Assembly (NCBI RefSeq): GCF_000241525.1 | Contig: NZ_AHIL01000010.1 | Location: 1-64,000, forward strand | Length of the DNA: 64,000 nt | Source: Comamonas testosteroni ATCC 11996 | GTDB lineage: Bacteria > Pseudomonadota > Gammaproteobacteria > Burkholderiales > Burkholderiaceae_C | Reading direction: 5' to 3' | Shown here: positions 54,371-63,065 of the stretch, in pieces | Layout of the letters: every line of letters begins with the position of its first letter | Position numbering within the stretch: the first letter of the stretch is position 1 | Program-made: the position numbers and the translations under genes | The notes under the pieces: generated by a model | What the model was told of the DNA's origin: nothing | The model's database searches: none | What the model saw: the letters and a program-made list of their open reading frames with translations, nothing else

Positions 54371-54403
54371 ACGCCCCCGCACACTTGCGGTGCACGGGGG
54401 CGT
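54371..54403. other. GC-rich hairpin between glaH and the FMN dehydrogenase gene
   Basis: ACGCCCCCG and CGGGGGCGT close a 15-base loop that itself contains CAC...GTG. There is no T run on the minus strand, so it looks like a message-stability element or weak terminator between codirectional genes. Confidence 0.6.
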
Positions 54404-54428
54404 GACAGAAACATCAGGTGTTCAAGGT

Positions 54429-55352
54429 TTACTGAGCGAATGTACCGCGCTGACGCATCAGCTCGCGGTGCAGTTGCTCGTTACGCTCGAACGGTGCGCG
54501 GCCGTGCACATAGAAGTAGTTGTTCAGAACCACCAGGTCGCCGGCGGGCAGGCTGACGGTGCGGGTGCCGGACGAATTTTCCATCGATTCCGACAGGTTC
54601 TGCAGATATTCGGCTTCGGCGTCGTTGGCCGGTTGCACGAACTGGTCGATGAAGGAGATCGACAGGCCGAACTCGCCGTGGAAGAACACGGGGCGCTCGA
54701 CGCGCTCGTTCACGTTCTTGGAGCCCGGAGCCTTGTACAGCAGGGGCCTGGCGCCCAGCGGGTCCTTCACGAAGCGCTCCAGCTCGCTCCAGTCGTCCAG
54801 GTGCAGAAAGCGCGACTCGCCACCCACGGCGTTCTGCTCGTCGAACTTCATCATTAGCAGCCAGTCGGTGGCTTCGGTCACGAAGGTGCCGTCGGTGTGC
54901 ATGGTGAACAGGCGGTAGGCCTGGCGCAGATACGAGTCGCTGGCGTCGGTGTGCTTGACCAGGAAACGTGCGTAGTACTTGTTGGACATGGAGTCGTGGT
55001 TGGCCGGGCCCAGGATGTGGCCGATGGCGGTGCCGAACTTCACGTAGTCGTCGCTATCCTGACTCACGCCTTCCAGGCCCAGCACAAAGCCGCCATGCCT
55101 GCGGTCCTTGATGATGTTCACCAGGGTCTGGCCAAAGTCGGCACCCATGTGGGCCTTCAGGCGGCGCGCCAGGTGAAAGCGCATGAAAGGCACGTACTCA
55201 AGGTTCTGCACGTCGATATCGCGCACGTCGGCCAGGAAGGCGTTCAGTGCATCGGCGTTCAGGCTCAGTTTGAGCAGGCGGGAATGCTCGGGGTGAGTAC
55301 TGATCTCGTAGGCGGCAGGCTGGATCAGGTGCTGGGGGGTCGTAGCGTTCAT
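54429..55352 (-). CDS. glaH: Glutarate 2-hydroxylase (CsiD/GlaH, Fe(II)/2-oxoglutarate dioxygenase)
   Basis: The 307-residue protein resembles E. coli CsiD closely in layout: iron ligands in MHTDGTF (HxD) and the distal histidine in FYVHGRAPF, with KYYARFLVKHTDASDSYLRQ, LLMMKFDEQN and RELMRQRGTFA. It converts glutarate from lysine degradation to L-2-hydroxyglutarate. The ATG at 55352 (MNATTPQHL) is chosen over a TTG 18 bases upstream. LhgO, the usual next enzyme, is absent; an FMN dehydrogenase follows instead. Divergent from a LysR gene across an 8-9-8 inverted repeat. Confidence 0.92.
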   Translation of the reverse strand: MNATTPQHLIQPAAYEISTHPEHSRLLKLSLNADALNAFLADVRDIDVQNLEYVPFMRFHLARRLKAHMGADFGQTLVNIIKDRRHGGFVLGLEGVSQDSDDYVKFGTAIGHILGPANHDSMSNKYYARFLVKHTDASDSYLRQAYRLFTMHTDGTFVTEATDWLLMMKFDEQNAVGGESRFLHLDDWSELERFVKDPLGARPLLYKAPGSKNVNERVERPVFFHGEFGLSISFIDQFVQPANDAEAEYLQNLSESMENSSGTRTVSLPAGDLVVLNNYFYVHGRAPFERNEQLHRELMRQRGTFAQ

Positions 55353-55365
55353 GGTGGGTGGGTGC

Positions 55366-55390
55366 TTCAATCAGGAATGGTGTGATTGAA
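55366..55390. promoter_or_regulatory. Candidate operator of glaH
   Basis: TTCAATCA-N9-TGATTGAA is a perfect inverted repeat 13 bases upstream of the glaH start, in the gap shared with the LysR gene. Confidence 0.55.
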
Positions 55391-55457
55391 CACTTCTTGT
55401 TTGATACGATCTACGGGGTTAAATGCATTTTTTGATAAGAAATTCAGATTAAAAATC

Positions 55458-56354
55458 ATGCTCAGCTACCGCCAACTCGAGCACTTCGTCACCGTGGCCC
55501 AGGAACTGCATTTCTCGCGTGCCGCCGACAAGCTGGGCGTGGCCCAGTCCGCCGTCAGCGTGCAGGTGCAGCAGCTGGAGCAGCAGCTGGGCGTGCGCCT
55601 GCTGCAGCGCAACAAGCGCAAGCCCATCACGCTGACCGATGCGGGGGAGCTGCTTTATGACGAGGCCGTGGCCGTGCTGCGCCATATGGAGCGGGCCCAG
55701 CAGATCGGGCAACTGGCGGCCCAGGGCATGAGCGGCCATGTCAAGCTGGGCTATATCTCCTCGTCCGTGACCTCGGGTGTGCTGGCGCGCATGCTCACGC
55801 AGTTCCGCCCCGGCCATGAGCAGGTGCATATGCAGGTGCTGGCCATGGAGACGCCGCGCCAGCTGCAGGCGCTGCAGCAGGGCGAGATCGATGCTGGTCT
55901 GCTGCGGCCGCGCCGGCGCTACCCCGAGGGGGTCAAGGCGGTCATCGTGCACAGCGAGCCCTTCATGGTGGCTCTGGCCGAGAACCACCCGCTGGCACGC
56001 CATGAATCCATCAGCGTGGCCGATCTGCGCGGCCAGACCTTTATTGCGCCGCAGTTCATCAACGAAAGCGAAGGCTTTGCCGAGGTGCTGGCGCGGCTGG
56101 CCGAGACGGCCGGGTTTTCGGCACGCGAGGCCTATCGCGTCAACGACTTCGTTACGGCGACCAGCCTGGCGGCCGCGGGCTACGGCATTGTGGTGCTGCC
56201 CGAGTCGAACCGCCTGCTCAATCAGCCGGGCGTGGCCTTCAGGCCGCTGCGCGACTTCAAGGAAAGCGTGCACATGGCGCTGGCCTACCGCGAGCGCGAG
56301 AACTCGCCTGCGGTGCGCGCCTTTCTGGCCGTGGCCAGAAGCTGCGCCGCGTAG
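55458..56354 (+). CDS. LysR-family transcriptional regulator, divergent from glaH
   Basis: The 298-residue protein starts at MLSYRQLEHFVTVAQELHFSRAADKLGVAQSAVS, a standard LysR head with LHFSRAA, and has the full effector domain. The upstream open frame to 55386 is not LysR-like. Its divergent neighbour glaH suggests control of glutarate or lysine degradation. In Pseudomonas the analogous local regulators are CsiR (GntR) and GcdR (LysR), so a LysR role here is plausible but unproved. Confidence 0.88.
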   Translation: MLSYRQLEHFVTVAQELHFSRAADKLGVAQSAVSVQVQQLEQQLGVRLLQRNKRKPITLTDAGELLYDEAVAVLRHMERAQQIGQLAAQGMSGHVKLGYISSSVTSGVLARMLTQFRPGHEQVHMQVLAMETPRQLQALQQGEIDAGLLRPRRRYPEGVKAVIVHSEPFMVALAENHPLARHESISVADLRGQTFIAPQFINESEGFAEVLARLAETAGFSAREAYRVNDFVTATSLAAAGYGIVVLPESNRLLNQPGVAFRPLRDFKESVHMALAYRERENSPAVRAFLAVARSCAA

Positions 56355-56438
56355 CCATGCGGCTGCGGGCAGTGGGAAGCTTCGGGTTCAGACCTTTTGA
56401 TCTGTCTAAAATGATAGCTTATGGCTCCTGTTAATATT

Positions 56439-56468
56439 AAATTTCAGATATAAAAGGCATTGAAATTT
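56439..56468. repeat. Dispersed hairpin repeat copy (AAAAGGCATTGAAA)
   Basis: AAATTTCA and TGAAATTT form the arms around AGATATAAAAGGCAT. The core AAAAGGCATTGAAA and the opening TTTCAG are shared with the inner stem at 10019-10044. The remainder of 56355-56591 shows no ORF. Confidence 0.6.
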
Positions 56469-56591
56469 AAGCACAGTAAGCGCAATAAGCTTTGTTATTG
56501 ATAGCGTGAGCGCTGGCCTGTGCGCAGCCATATAGCCTCTATAAGCGCAGCCGTGTTCCGCACGCAAGAGCGGGCGCGTAAGCTCTGGTCC

Positions 56592-57884
56592 ATGAAAATC
56601 TATCGTAGTGCCCTGCTGCGCTTCGCCGATGACGGCCAAGCGGTTTATGACTCCGACGCCTTGCTGGCGATTGCTCCCGATGCCGCGGGCGTGCAGCGCG
56701 TGGTGGCTGCGGGCAGCTGGCAGGCGCTGGCCGACCAGTATCTTGAGCGCGAAGGCGTGCAAGTCATTCACCTGCCCGGCAAGCTGCTGGCACCGGGCTT
56801 TGTCGACCTGCACATCCACTACCCGCAGACCGATGTGATCGGCGCACCGGCCCCAGGCCTGCTGCCCTGGCTGGAGAACTACACCTTCCCGCATGAGTCA
56901 CGCTTCCACGACAGCGAATATGCCGATGGCGTGGCCGATTTCTTCATGAACGAGCTGCTGCGCAACGGCGTGACCACGGCGCTGGCCTTTGCAACCTCGC
57001 ATCCGACATCGGTGGATGCCATCATGACGGCAGCGCAAAAGCGCAGCATGCGCATGATTGCCGGCAAGGTGCTGCAGGACCGCAACAGCCCCGATGGCGT
57101 GCGCGACGACACCGAGCAAAGCCTGATCGATACCGAGACGCTGATCCAGCGCTGGCATGGCGTGGACCGCCTGGGTTATGCGATCACGCCGCGCTTTGCA
57201 CCCACCAGCACCGAAGCGCAGCTGCGCGGTGCGGGCGAGCTGGCGGCCAGGTACGGCGATGTCTGGATTCAGTCCCATGTGGCAGAGAACCTGGACGAGA
57301 TTGCCTGGGTCAAGGAACTGTTCCCCGAGTCACGCAGCTATCTGGCCGTCTATGACGACTTCGGCCTGATGCGCGAGCGCGCCGTCTATGCGCACAGCAT
57401 CTGGCTCGATGAAACCGACCGCCAGCTCATGCACGACACGCGCTCGGCAGCGGCCATCAGCCCGACCAGCAACCAGTTTCTGGCCAGCGGCTATTTCGAC
57501 TACCTCAAGGCCGATGAGGCCGGCATGCTTTACGGCCTGGCCAGCGACGTGGGCGGCGGCATGAGCTTCTCGCCGTTTCGCACCATGCAGGCCGCCTATG
57601 TGGTGGGGCGCGAAGGCCATGCCAAGCAGGGCCAGAGCCTGTCGCCGCAGAACCTGTGGTGGCAGCACACGGCAGGCGCTGCGCGTGCGCTCGGTCTGCA
57701 GGGCGTGATCGGCAATCTGCAGCCGGGCTGCGAGGCCGACCTGGTCGTCATCAACCCCGGCTGCACGCCGCTGCTGGCGCGCAAGACGGCCCAGGCACGC
57801 AATCTGGACGAGCTGCTGTTTGCCATGATCATCCTCGGAGATGACCGCCTGATTGAGCAAACCATTGTTTCTCAAGCAAAATAG
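56592..57884 (+). CDS. guaD: Guanine deaminase
   Basis: The 430-residue amidohydrolase has PGFVDLHIHYPQTD (metal HxH), the QSHVAENLDEI and YAHSIWLDE segments with further histidines, and SDVGGGMSFSPF with the catalytic aspartate. It converts guanine to xanthine in the cytoplasm, supplying the same route as adenine deaminase at 45376. The ATG at 56592 begins at the homology (MKIYRSALL). It is followed 63 bases later by dcd, which is probably independently needed. Confidence 0.95.
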   Translation: MKIYRSALLRFADDGQAVYDSDALLAIAPDAAGVQRVVAAGSWQALADQYLEREGVQVIHLPGKLLAPGFVDLHIHYPQTDVIGAPAPGLLPWLENYTFPHESRFHDSEYADGVADFFMNELLRNGVTTALAFATSHPTSVDAIMTAAQKRSMRMIAGKVLQDRNSPDGVRDDTEQSLIDTETLIQRWHGVDRLGYAITPRFAPTSTEAQLRGAGELAARYGDVWIQSHVAENLDEIAWVKELFPESRSYLAVYDDFGLMRERAVYAHSIWLDETDRQLMHDTRSAAAISPTSNQFLASGYFDYLKADEAGMLYGLASDVGGGMSFSPFRTMQAAYVVGREGHAKQGQSLSPQNLWWQHTAGAARALGLQGVIGNLQPGCEADLVVINPGCTPLLARKTAQARNLDELLFAMIILGDDRLIEQTIVSQAK

Positions 57885-57947
57885 CGGTCTTGCGCTTGAT
57901 TTGTGAGCGCACAACGCTATGAAAAATCAAGCGATACAGGACTTCTA

Positions 57948-58514
57948 ATGAGCATCAAGAGCGACAAATGGATCCGTCAGATGGCGGAGCAGCACGGCAT
58001 GATCGAGCCTTTCGAGCCTGGCCAGGTGCGCCAGGTCGACGGCAAGAAGATCATCAGCTACGGCACTTCGAGCTATGGCTACGACATCCGCTGCGCCCGC
58101 GAATTCAAGGTCTTCACGAATATCCACAGCACGGTGGTGGACCCCAAGAATTTTGACGAGAAGAGCTTTGTCGACTTTGAGGGCGACTACTGCATCATCC
58201 CGCCCAACAGCTTTGCGCTGGCCCGCACGGTCGAGTACTTCCGCATTCCCCGCGACGTGCTGACCGTCTGCCTGGGCAAGAGCACTTATGCGCGCTGCGG
58301 CATCATCGTCAACGTGACGCCCTTCGAGCCCGAGTGGGAAGGCTATGTGACGCTGGAGTTCTCCAACACCACGCCGCTGCCGGCCAAGATCTATGCAGGC
58401 GAAGGCTGCGCCCAGGTGCTGTTTTTCCAGGGCGACGAGCAATGCGAAGTCAGCTACAAGGACCGCAACGGCAAGTACCAGGGCCAGCATGGCGTGACCC
58501 TGCCCAAGGCCTGA
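57948..58514 (+). CDS. dcd: dCTP deaminase
   Basis: The 188-residue trimeric dUTPase-fold enzyme has [13 protein letters not shown], the nucleotide-binding [11 protein letters not shown] and the catalytic glutamate region [14 protein letters not shown], and a C-terminal QHGVTLPKA. It makes dUTP from dCTP for thymidylate synthesis. Length matches the family. It follows guaD in the same direction and ends at a clear terminator. Confidence 0.97.
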   Translation: MSIKSDKWIRQMAEQHGMIEPFEPGQVRQVDGKKIISYGTSSYGYDIRCAREFKVFTNIHSTVVDPKNFDEKSFVDFEGDYCIIPPNSFALARTVEYFRIPRDVLTVCLGKSTYARCGIIVNVTPFEPEWEGYVTLEFSNTTPLPAKIYAGEGCAQVLFFQGDEQCEVSYKDRNGKYQGQHGVTLPKA

Positions 58515-58533
58515 GGCCTGTTGCTTCGCCAAG

Positions 58534-58563
58534 AAAGCCCGCTGCGGATACGGCGGGCTTTTT
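58534..58563 (+). terminator. Rho-independent terminator after dcd
   Basis: AAAGCCCGC and GCGGGCTTT form a 9-base stem with a 10-base loop and a short T run, between dcd and convergent nadB. Confidence 0.88.
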
Positions 58564-58587
58564 GCTTTCCTGGGCTGCCGGACCAGA

Positions 58588-60114
58588 TCAGGCGGCTGCC
58601 GCTTCGAGCGCCGGCCAGTCCAGATTGCAGTGCGCGCCCACGCTGGCATGGCGCTGCAGCGCCGCGTCCACCATCAGTCTGCACAGGGCCAGCTGGTTGC
58701 GTAGTGCTGGGTCGGCACCGCGCCATTGGGCGCGCCACAGCACCAGTTGCTTGGCCGCCGCAATCAGGCTGTGGTTGCTGCGCACAATGCCCACGTTGTG
58801 CAGCATGAGCTGCTGCAGCGACTGCCGCATCTCCTGCTGGCTTTCAGCGCTCAGGTTCTTGCCGGGCTTGCGCGGCCTGCCATGAATGGCAGCAGGTTTG
58901 TGCAGGGGCTGCTCGGCCATGCGCAGCGCGGCAGACCTGCCCATGACCACGCACTCCAGCAGCGAGTTGCTGGCCAGGCGGTTGGCTCCATGCAGGCCGG
59001 TGCGGGCCACCTCGCCAATCGCCCATAGCCCGGCCACGGCAGTGCGACCGTCCACATGGGCCTGCACGCCGCCGCAGGCATAGTGGGCGCAGGGGGCGAC
59101 AGGGATGGCCTGGGTGGCGATGTCTATGCCGTGCGCCGCGCACAGCGCCATGACGCCGGGGAAATGCTGCTCCAGCCAGTCGCGGCTGCGGTGTGTGATG
59201 TCCAGCAGCACATGGGGCAACTGGTGGGCGCGCATTTCGCGGTCGATGGCGCGGGCCACGATATCGCGCGGTGCCAGCTCTGCGCGCGGGTCATGGCGCA
59301 GCATGAAGCGCTCGCCGGGCCGGCCTTGCTGGTCCGGCAGGCACAGCAGGGCTCCTTCGCCGCGCAGCGCTTCCGAGACCAGGCCCACGGACCGGCCGCC
59401 CACCTGCAAGGCTGTGGGATGAAACTGCATGAACTCCAGGTCGCGCACGACACAGCCCGCACGCCAGGCCATGGCAATGCCGTCGCCGGTTGCCGTGGCC
59501 GGATTGGTGGTGCTGGGGTAGATCTGGCCCATGCCGCCCGTGGCCAGCACCGTATGGCTGGCCAGCATGGGCTGCTGCTGGCCATCGGCATTGCGCACGC
59601 TGGCGCCCACGCAGCGCTGCTGAGCGTCCTGCAGCAGTTCCATGGCAGTGCAATGCTGCAGCAAGGTGATGTGCTTCAGATCTTGGCAGGCCTGCAGCAA
59701 GGTCTGGTGCACGGCCTGCCCGGTGCGGTCGGCCGCATGCACAATGCGCCGCGCGCTGTGGCCGCCTTCGCGTGTCAGGTGCAGGCGGGCGTCGGCATCG
59801 GTGCTGAAGGGCACGCCCAGGGCTTGCAGCCAGGCGATCGCCTGAGGGCCTTGCTCCAGGATGCGGCGCACGGCGCCTTCGTCGCAGAGGCCGGCACCGG
59901 CGATCAGCGTGTCCTGAACATGCGCTTCCAGGCTGTCGGCGGGATCCAGCACGGCGGCAACGCCGCCTTGGGCCCAGGCGCTGGCGCATTCGCTGGCACT
60001 GCTTTTGCTGAGCACGGTAATGCGCAGTGTGCTGGGCAGGCTGAGTGCCAGCGTCAGGCCGGCCAGTCCGCAGCCGATGATGAGCACATCGCTGCAAGTC
60101 TGAGATTGGGGCAT
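58588..60114 (-). CDS. nadB: L-aspartate oxidase
   Basis: The 508-residue flavoprotein oxidises aspartate to iminoaspartate for NAD synthesis. It has the FAD-binding IIGCGLAGLTLAL (about 12-24), HTVLATGGMGQIYPSTTNP, the active-site MQFHPTAL and a C-terminal helical domain. It lies 15 bases behind nadA in one operon; nadC is not in the window. GGACAAGCACC precedes the ATG. Confidence 0.97.
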   Translation of the reverse strand: MPQSQTCSDVLIIGCGLAGLTLALSLPSTLRITVLSKSSASECASAWAQGGVAAVLDPADSLEAHVQDTLIAGAGLCDEGAVRRILEQGPQAIAWLQALGVPFSTDADARLHLTREGGHSARRIVHAADRTGQAVHQTLLQACQDLKHITLLQHCTAMELLQDAQQRCVGASVRNADGQQQPMLASHTVLATGGMGQIYPSTTNPATATGDGIAMAWRAGCVVRDLEFMQFHPTALQVGGRSVGLVSEALRGEGALLCLPDQQGRPGERFMLRHDPRAELAPRDIVARAIDREMRAHQLPHVLLDITHRSRDWLEQHFPGVMALCAAHGIDIATQAIPVAPCAHYACGGVQAHVDGRTAVAGLWAIGEVARTGLHGANRLASNSLLECVVMGRSAALRMAEQPLHKPAAIHGRPRKPGKNLSAESQQEMRQSLQQLMLHNVGIVRSNHSLIAAAKQLVLWRAQWRGADPALRNQLALCRLMVDAALQRHASVGAHCNLDWPALEAAAA

Positions 60115-60129
60115 GGTGCTTGTCCTCGC

Positions 60130-61272
60130 TCAGGCCGGACCGAAGTTCTGGAACAGGGCCGCGTCGCGTTCCAGCTCGCCGCTGGCGCGTACCGGCTGGC
60201 GCTGGGCAGCGGCAAAATCCAGCATGCGCTGTATGGGCCTGCGGGCGGCCAGGCCCAGCGCCGGATCAAGCTCGATGGCACCGCTGCCTTGCAGCAGGGT
60301 CCGCTCCACGCCCGGCAGGCTGTTCATGGCCATCCAGGGGCAGAAGGCACAGCTTTTGCAACTGCCGCCCGTGCCCGCCGTCGGGGCAGCCAGAAAGTGC
60401 TTGCCCGGATAGCGCTGGCGCATGTCGTGAAGAATGCCCTGGTCGGTGGCGACGATGAAGGTGTCGGTGGGCAGCTTGCCCACGGCGGCAATCAGCTGGG
60501 TGGTGGAGCCCACCACATCGGCCAGTGCCGTGACTGCGGCCGGCGATTCGGGATGAACCAGAATCGCGGCCTCGGGGTGGGCGCTGGCCAGGGCTTGCAG
60601 CTCGTCGGCCTTGAATTCGTCGTGGACCACGCAACTGCCCTGCCACAGCAGCATGTCGGCACCGGTCTGCTGCTGGATATGGCTGCCCAGATGGCGGTCG
60701 GGTGCCCACAGGATTTTCTCGCCGCGTGCGTGCAGGGCGGCCACGATGTCCTGCCCTACCGAAGAGGTGACCACCCAGTCGGCCCGGGCTTTCACGGCAG
60801 CGCTGGTATTGGCATAGACGACCACGGTGCGATCGGGATGGGCATCGCAGAACTGGCTGAATTCATCGGCCGGGCAGCCCAGGTCCAGCGAGCAGGTGGC
60901 ATCGCCGTCGGGCATGAGCACGGTTTTCTCGGGGCTCAGGATCTTGGCGGTCTCGCCCATGAAGCGCACGCCGGCCACGATCAGGGTCCTGGCGGGATGG
61001 TTGGCGCCAAAGCGTGCCATCTCCAGCGAGTCGCCCACGCAGCCGCCGGTATCGCGTGCGAAGTCCTGCAGCGCACCGTCCACATAGTAGTGGGCAACCA
61101 TGACGGCATTGCGCTCCTTGAGCAAGGCCTTGATGCGCTGCGCCGTCTCGCGCTGCTGCTGGCGGTCCTGCTGCGGCAGCACCCTGGCCCAGGCCTGGCC
61201 TGTGCTGCACTGGGGGTTGCTGCCAAGGGCGGGCTGGTCGAATTCCACGGTTTTGATCGTCATCGTCTCCAT
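60130..61272 (-). CDS. nadA: Quinolinate synthase
   Basis: The 380-residue enzyme condenses iminoaspartate with dihydroxyacetone phosphate. The 4Fe-4S ligands are visible in [19 protein letters not shown] and the C-terminal [10 protein letters not shown]. An ATG nine bases downstream (61263), preceded by GGAG, is an equally good start. It heads the nadA-nadB operon; the palindrome ATACTCA-N3-TGAGTAT lies upstream. Confidence 0.97.
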   Translation of the reverse strand: METMTIKTVEFDQPALGSNPQCSTGQAWARVLPQQDRQQQRETAQRIKALLKERNAVMVAHYYVDGALQDFARDTGGCVGDSLEMARFGANHPARTLIVAGVRFMGETAKILSPEKTVLMPDGDATCSLDLGCPADEFSQFCDAHPDRTVVVYANTSAAVKARADWVVTSSVGQDIVAALHARGEKILWAPDRHLGSHIQQQTGADMLLWQGSCVVHDEFKADELQALASAHPEAAILVHPESPAAVTALADVVGSTTQLIAAVGKLPTDTFIVATDQGILHDMRQRYPGKHFLAAPTAGTGGSCKSCAFCPWMAMNSLPGVERTLLQGSGAIELDPALGLAARRPIQRMLDFAAAQRQPVRASGELERDAALFQNFGPA

Positions 61273-61296
61273 CCTGAGTTGTGCTGTTAAATGTTT

Positions 61297-61313
61297 ATAC
61301 TCAATCTGAGTAT
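61297..61313. promoter_or_regulatory. Candidate operator of the nadA-nadB operon
   Basis: ATACTCA-ATC-TGAGTAT is a perfect 7-3-7 palindrome 24 bases upstream of nadA, where an NAD-responsive repressor would act. I cannot assign it to NrtR, NadQ or another family with certainty. Confidence 0.6.
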
Positions 61314-61475
61314 TATTAAAACCGCTTTTTTTGAATTTGTCACCAGGGAGACAAATTAGCCTGGATGGCGTCGCTTTTCAGTGCAGTCAGTGCTAGGGAA
61401 AGCAATCCCGAAAATGGATGGATTGCTTATTCATCAATGACTTGATGCTTCTGAAAAATGAGCGAATGGGGGTGT

Positions 61476-62435
61476 TCAGGCGGGCTGTCTGAGCAGATGC
61501 TGGCGCAGGGCCAGGCGGGTGGCGGCCAGATCCCAGCCGCCCCAGCCGCAGGATTTGAAGAGCACAGGCTTCGTGGGGCGCGACCAGTCCTGTTGCACCA
61601 CGGTGGCCAGCGTGGGCAGGGTGTTGACCTCGATGCCGGCCTGCAGCAGGTCGCCGGCCTCGTGCGCGGCATCGGCGGTGTCGACGATGATCTGGCCCTG
61701 GTGCACAAAGCGCCGGCACAACTCGGGAGCCAGCTCCACCATTTGCGGCGTGAAGGCGCCGACCGCGCAGACAAAGGCATCGGGTCTTGCCGCCTCATGC
61801 AGCACCACGGCCTGTGCGGGCGTGCAGGTCACGATCAGCGGACAGTGCCGGGCGGCTTCCTCCAGGTCGTCGGCGATGCGCGCATGCAGACCCAGGTCGC
61901 GGGCCTGGTCTGCAAGCCGCTGCGCGCTGCTGGCGCTGCGCGAGTGAATCCAGACCTCCTGCGTGCCAAGGCCATGGGCAAAAGCCTGCAGATGGGCGCT
62001 GCCCTGCACGCCGGCGCCGACGATGAGCAGCGGGCCTTGGGGCTTGGGGGCCAGGCGACGCGCTGCCAGCAGCGATACGGCTGCGGTGCGTCTGGCCGTG
62101 ACGGTGGGGCCGTCCAGAATCAGCTGACGCACTCCTGTTGATGCATCAAAAACCACGATATCGCCCTGAATGGTTGGTCTGCCCACCTGGGCGTTGCCTG
62201 GCGTGAAGCTGATGAGCTTGGTCATGACTACCTGGCCATCGGTGGCCGGCATGCAGAACAGGCAATTGCCCGCAGCCGTCGGCATGACGATGCGTGGTGG
62301 AACCGAGACACTGCAACTGTTTTGCAGCTGGTGCAAAAGTGCTTCGATCTCATCGGCCAGGTCGGTCCATGGCAGCAGTGCGGCAGTGGCGCGGGCGTCC
62401 AGAGACGCTGTCGAGGGCTGGGTCTGGGCATTCAT
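61476..62435 (-). CDS. Ornithine cyclodeaminase/mu-crystallin-family reductase (delta1-pyrroline-2-carboxylate reductase-like)
   Basis: The 319-residue protein has the family's N-terminal dimerisation part with PPRIVMPTAAGNCLFCMPA and a Rossmann domain with IVGAGVQGSAHL (about 123-134) and a DTADAAHEAGDLLQAG segment. Members reduce delta1-pyrroline-2-carboxylate or cyclise ornithine; a P2C/Pip2C reductase is the likelier choice for a 319-residue protein of this wording. The ATG at 62435 is chosen over an open frame extending to 62627. It is monocistronic and divergent from the small membrane protein. Confidence 0.85.
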   Translation of the reverse strand: MNAQTQPSTASLDARATAALLPWTDLADEIEALLHQLQNSCSVSVPPRIVMPTAAGNCLFCMPATDGQVVMTKLISFTPGNAQVGRPTIQGDIVVFDASTGVRQLILDGPTVTARRTAAVSLLAARRLAPKPQGPLLIVGAGVQGSAHLQAFAHGLGTQEVWIHSRSASSAQRLADQARDLGLHARIADDLEEAARHCPLIVTCTPAQAVVLHEAARPDAFVCAVGAFTPQMVELAPELCRRFVHQGQIIVDTADAAHEAGDLLQAGIEVNTLPTLATVVQQDWSRPTKPVLFKSCGWGGWDLAATRLALRQHLLRQPA

Positions 62436-62592
62436 GGGCAGTCGTATAGGAGCAGCGGACAAGCCTGTGAGCTTACAGAATTGCAAGCCCGGCCCGATGT
62501 TGACCGACAGAATGTCGCAGCACGAACGCTTCTGGCGAAGGCTGCCAGCGCGCACAATAGCCACTGTCTTATTCATCGATTCTGTCGCACAC

Positions 62593-62922
62593 ATGTTTGG
62601 CTTTTCTCCCCGCTCCGGGCAACGCAAGGACCCTACCTGGACACAAGCGCCTTCCAGCCGTGGTCATGTCGAGCCTGTCTGGCGGGATGGCGGCTCGGCT
62701 GCGAGTTATGAGCCGACCCAGCAGCAGGCGACAGCACCGCGCAAATCCTCTTCGGCCAAGCTCTGGGCATCGGCCGTCCTGGCGGTGGTGGGCCTGCTGG
62801 CAGTGGCCTTTCTGTTTCTGAGCATGGTCGATGTGGTGGAGGAACAGGTAGCCCGCAACCAGCCTCAGTCCGCGCCTGGCGCGCCGGGCGTGAGCCAGAT
62901 CTCCGCGCCTGCCGGCCGCTGA
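62593..62922 (+). CDS. Small hypothetical single-pass membrane protein
   Basis: The 109-residue protein opens MFGFSPRSGQRKDPTW. It has a polar N-terminal half, one membrane helix (about 55-77; KLWASAVLAVVGLLAVAFLFLS) and a Pro/Ala-rich tail. I recognise no family. It is the only reading of this region with protein-like character and lies between a divergent reductase and the zinc metallopeptidase, whose own N-terminus also has a single helix. Confidence 0.55.
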   Translation: MFGFSPRSGQRKDPTWTQAPSSRGHVEPVWRDGGSAASYEPTQQQATAPRKSSSAKLWASAVLAVVGLLAVAFLFLSMVDVVEEQVARNQPQSAPGAPGVSQISAPAGR

Positions 62923-63065
62923 ACACCAGTCCAAACGTCAACAATGCTGCGCTGCAGCTTGACTGGGCCGGCAAAAGCACAGCTTGATACCTCCAGTCGA
63001 GGCCGCAACCCTTAATATCGCCACCCGGCGCAGGCCGTGTGCAACACAGCAAAGGAGTAAGCACC

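Noticed and set aside
59056..61290. 744-codon plus-strand frame over nadB and nadA
   Set aside because: It spans two certain minus-strand genes and has only antisense-type composition.
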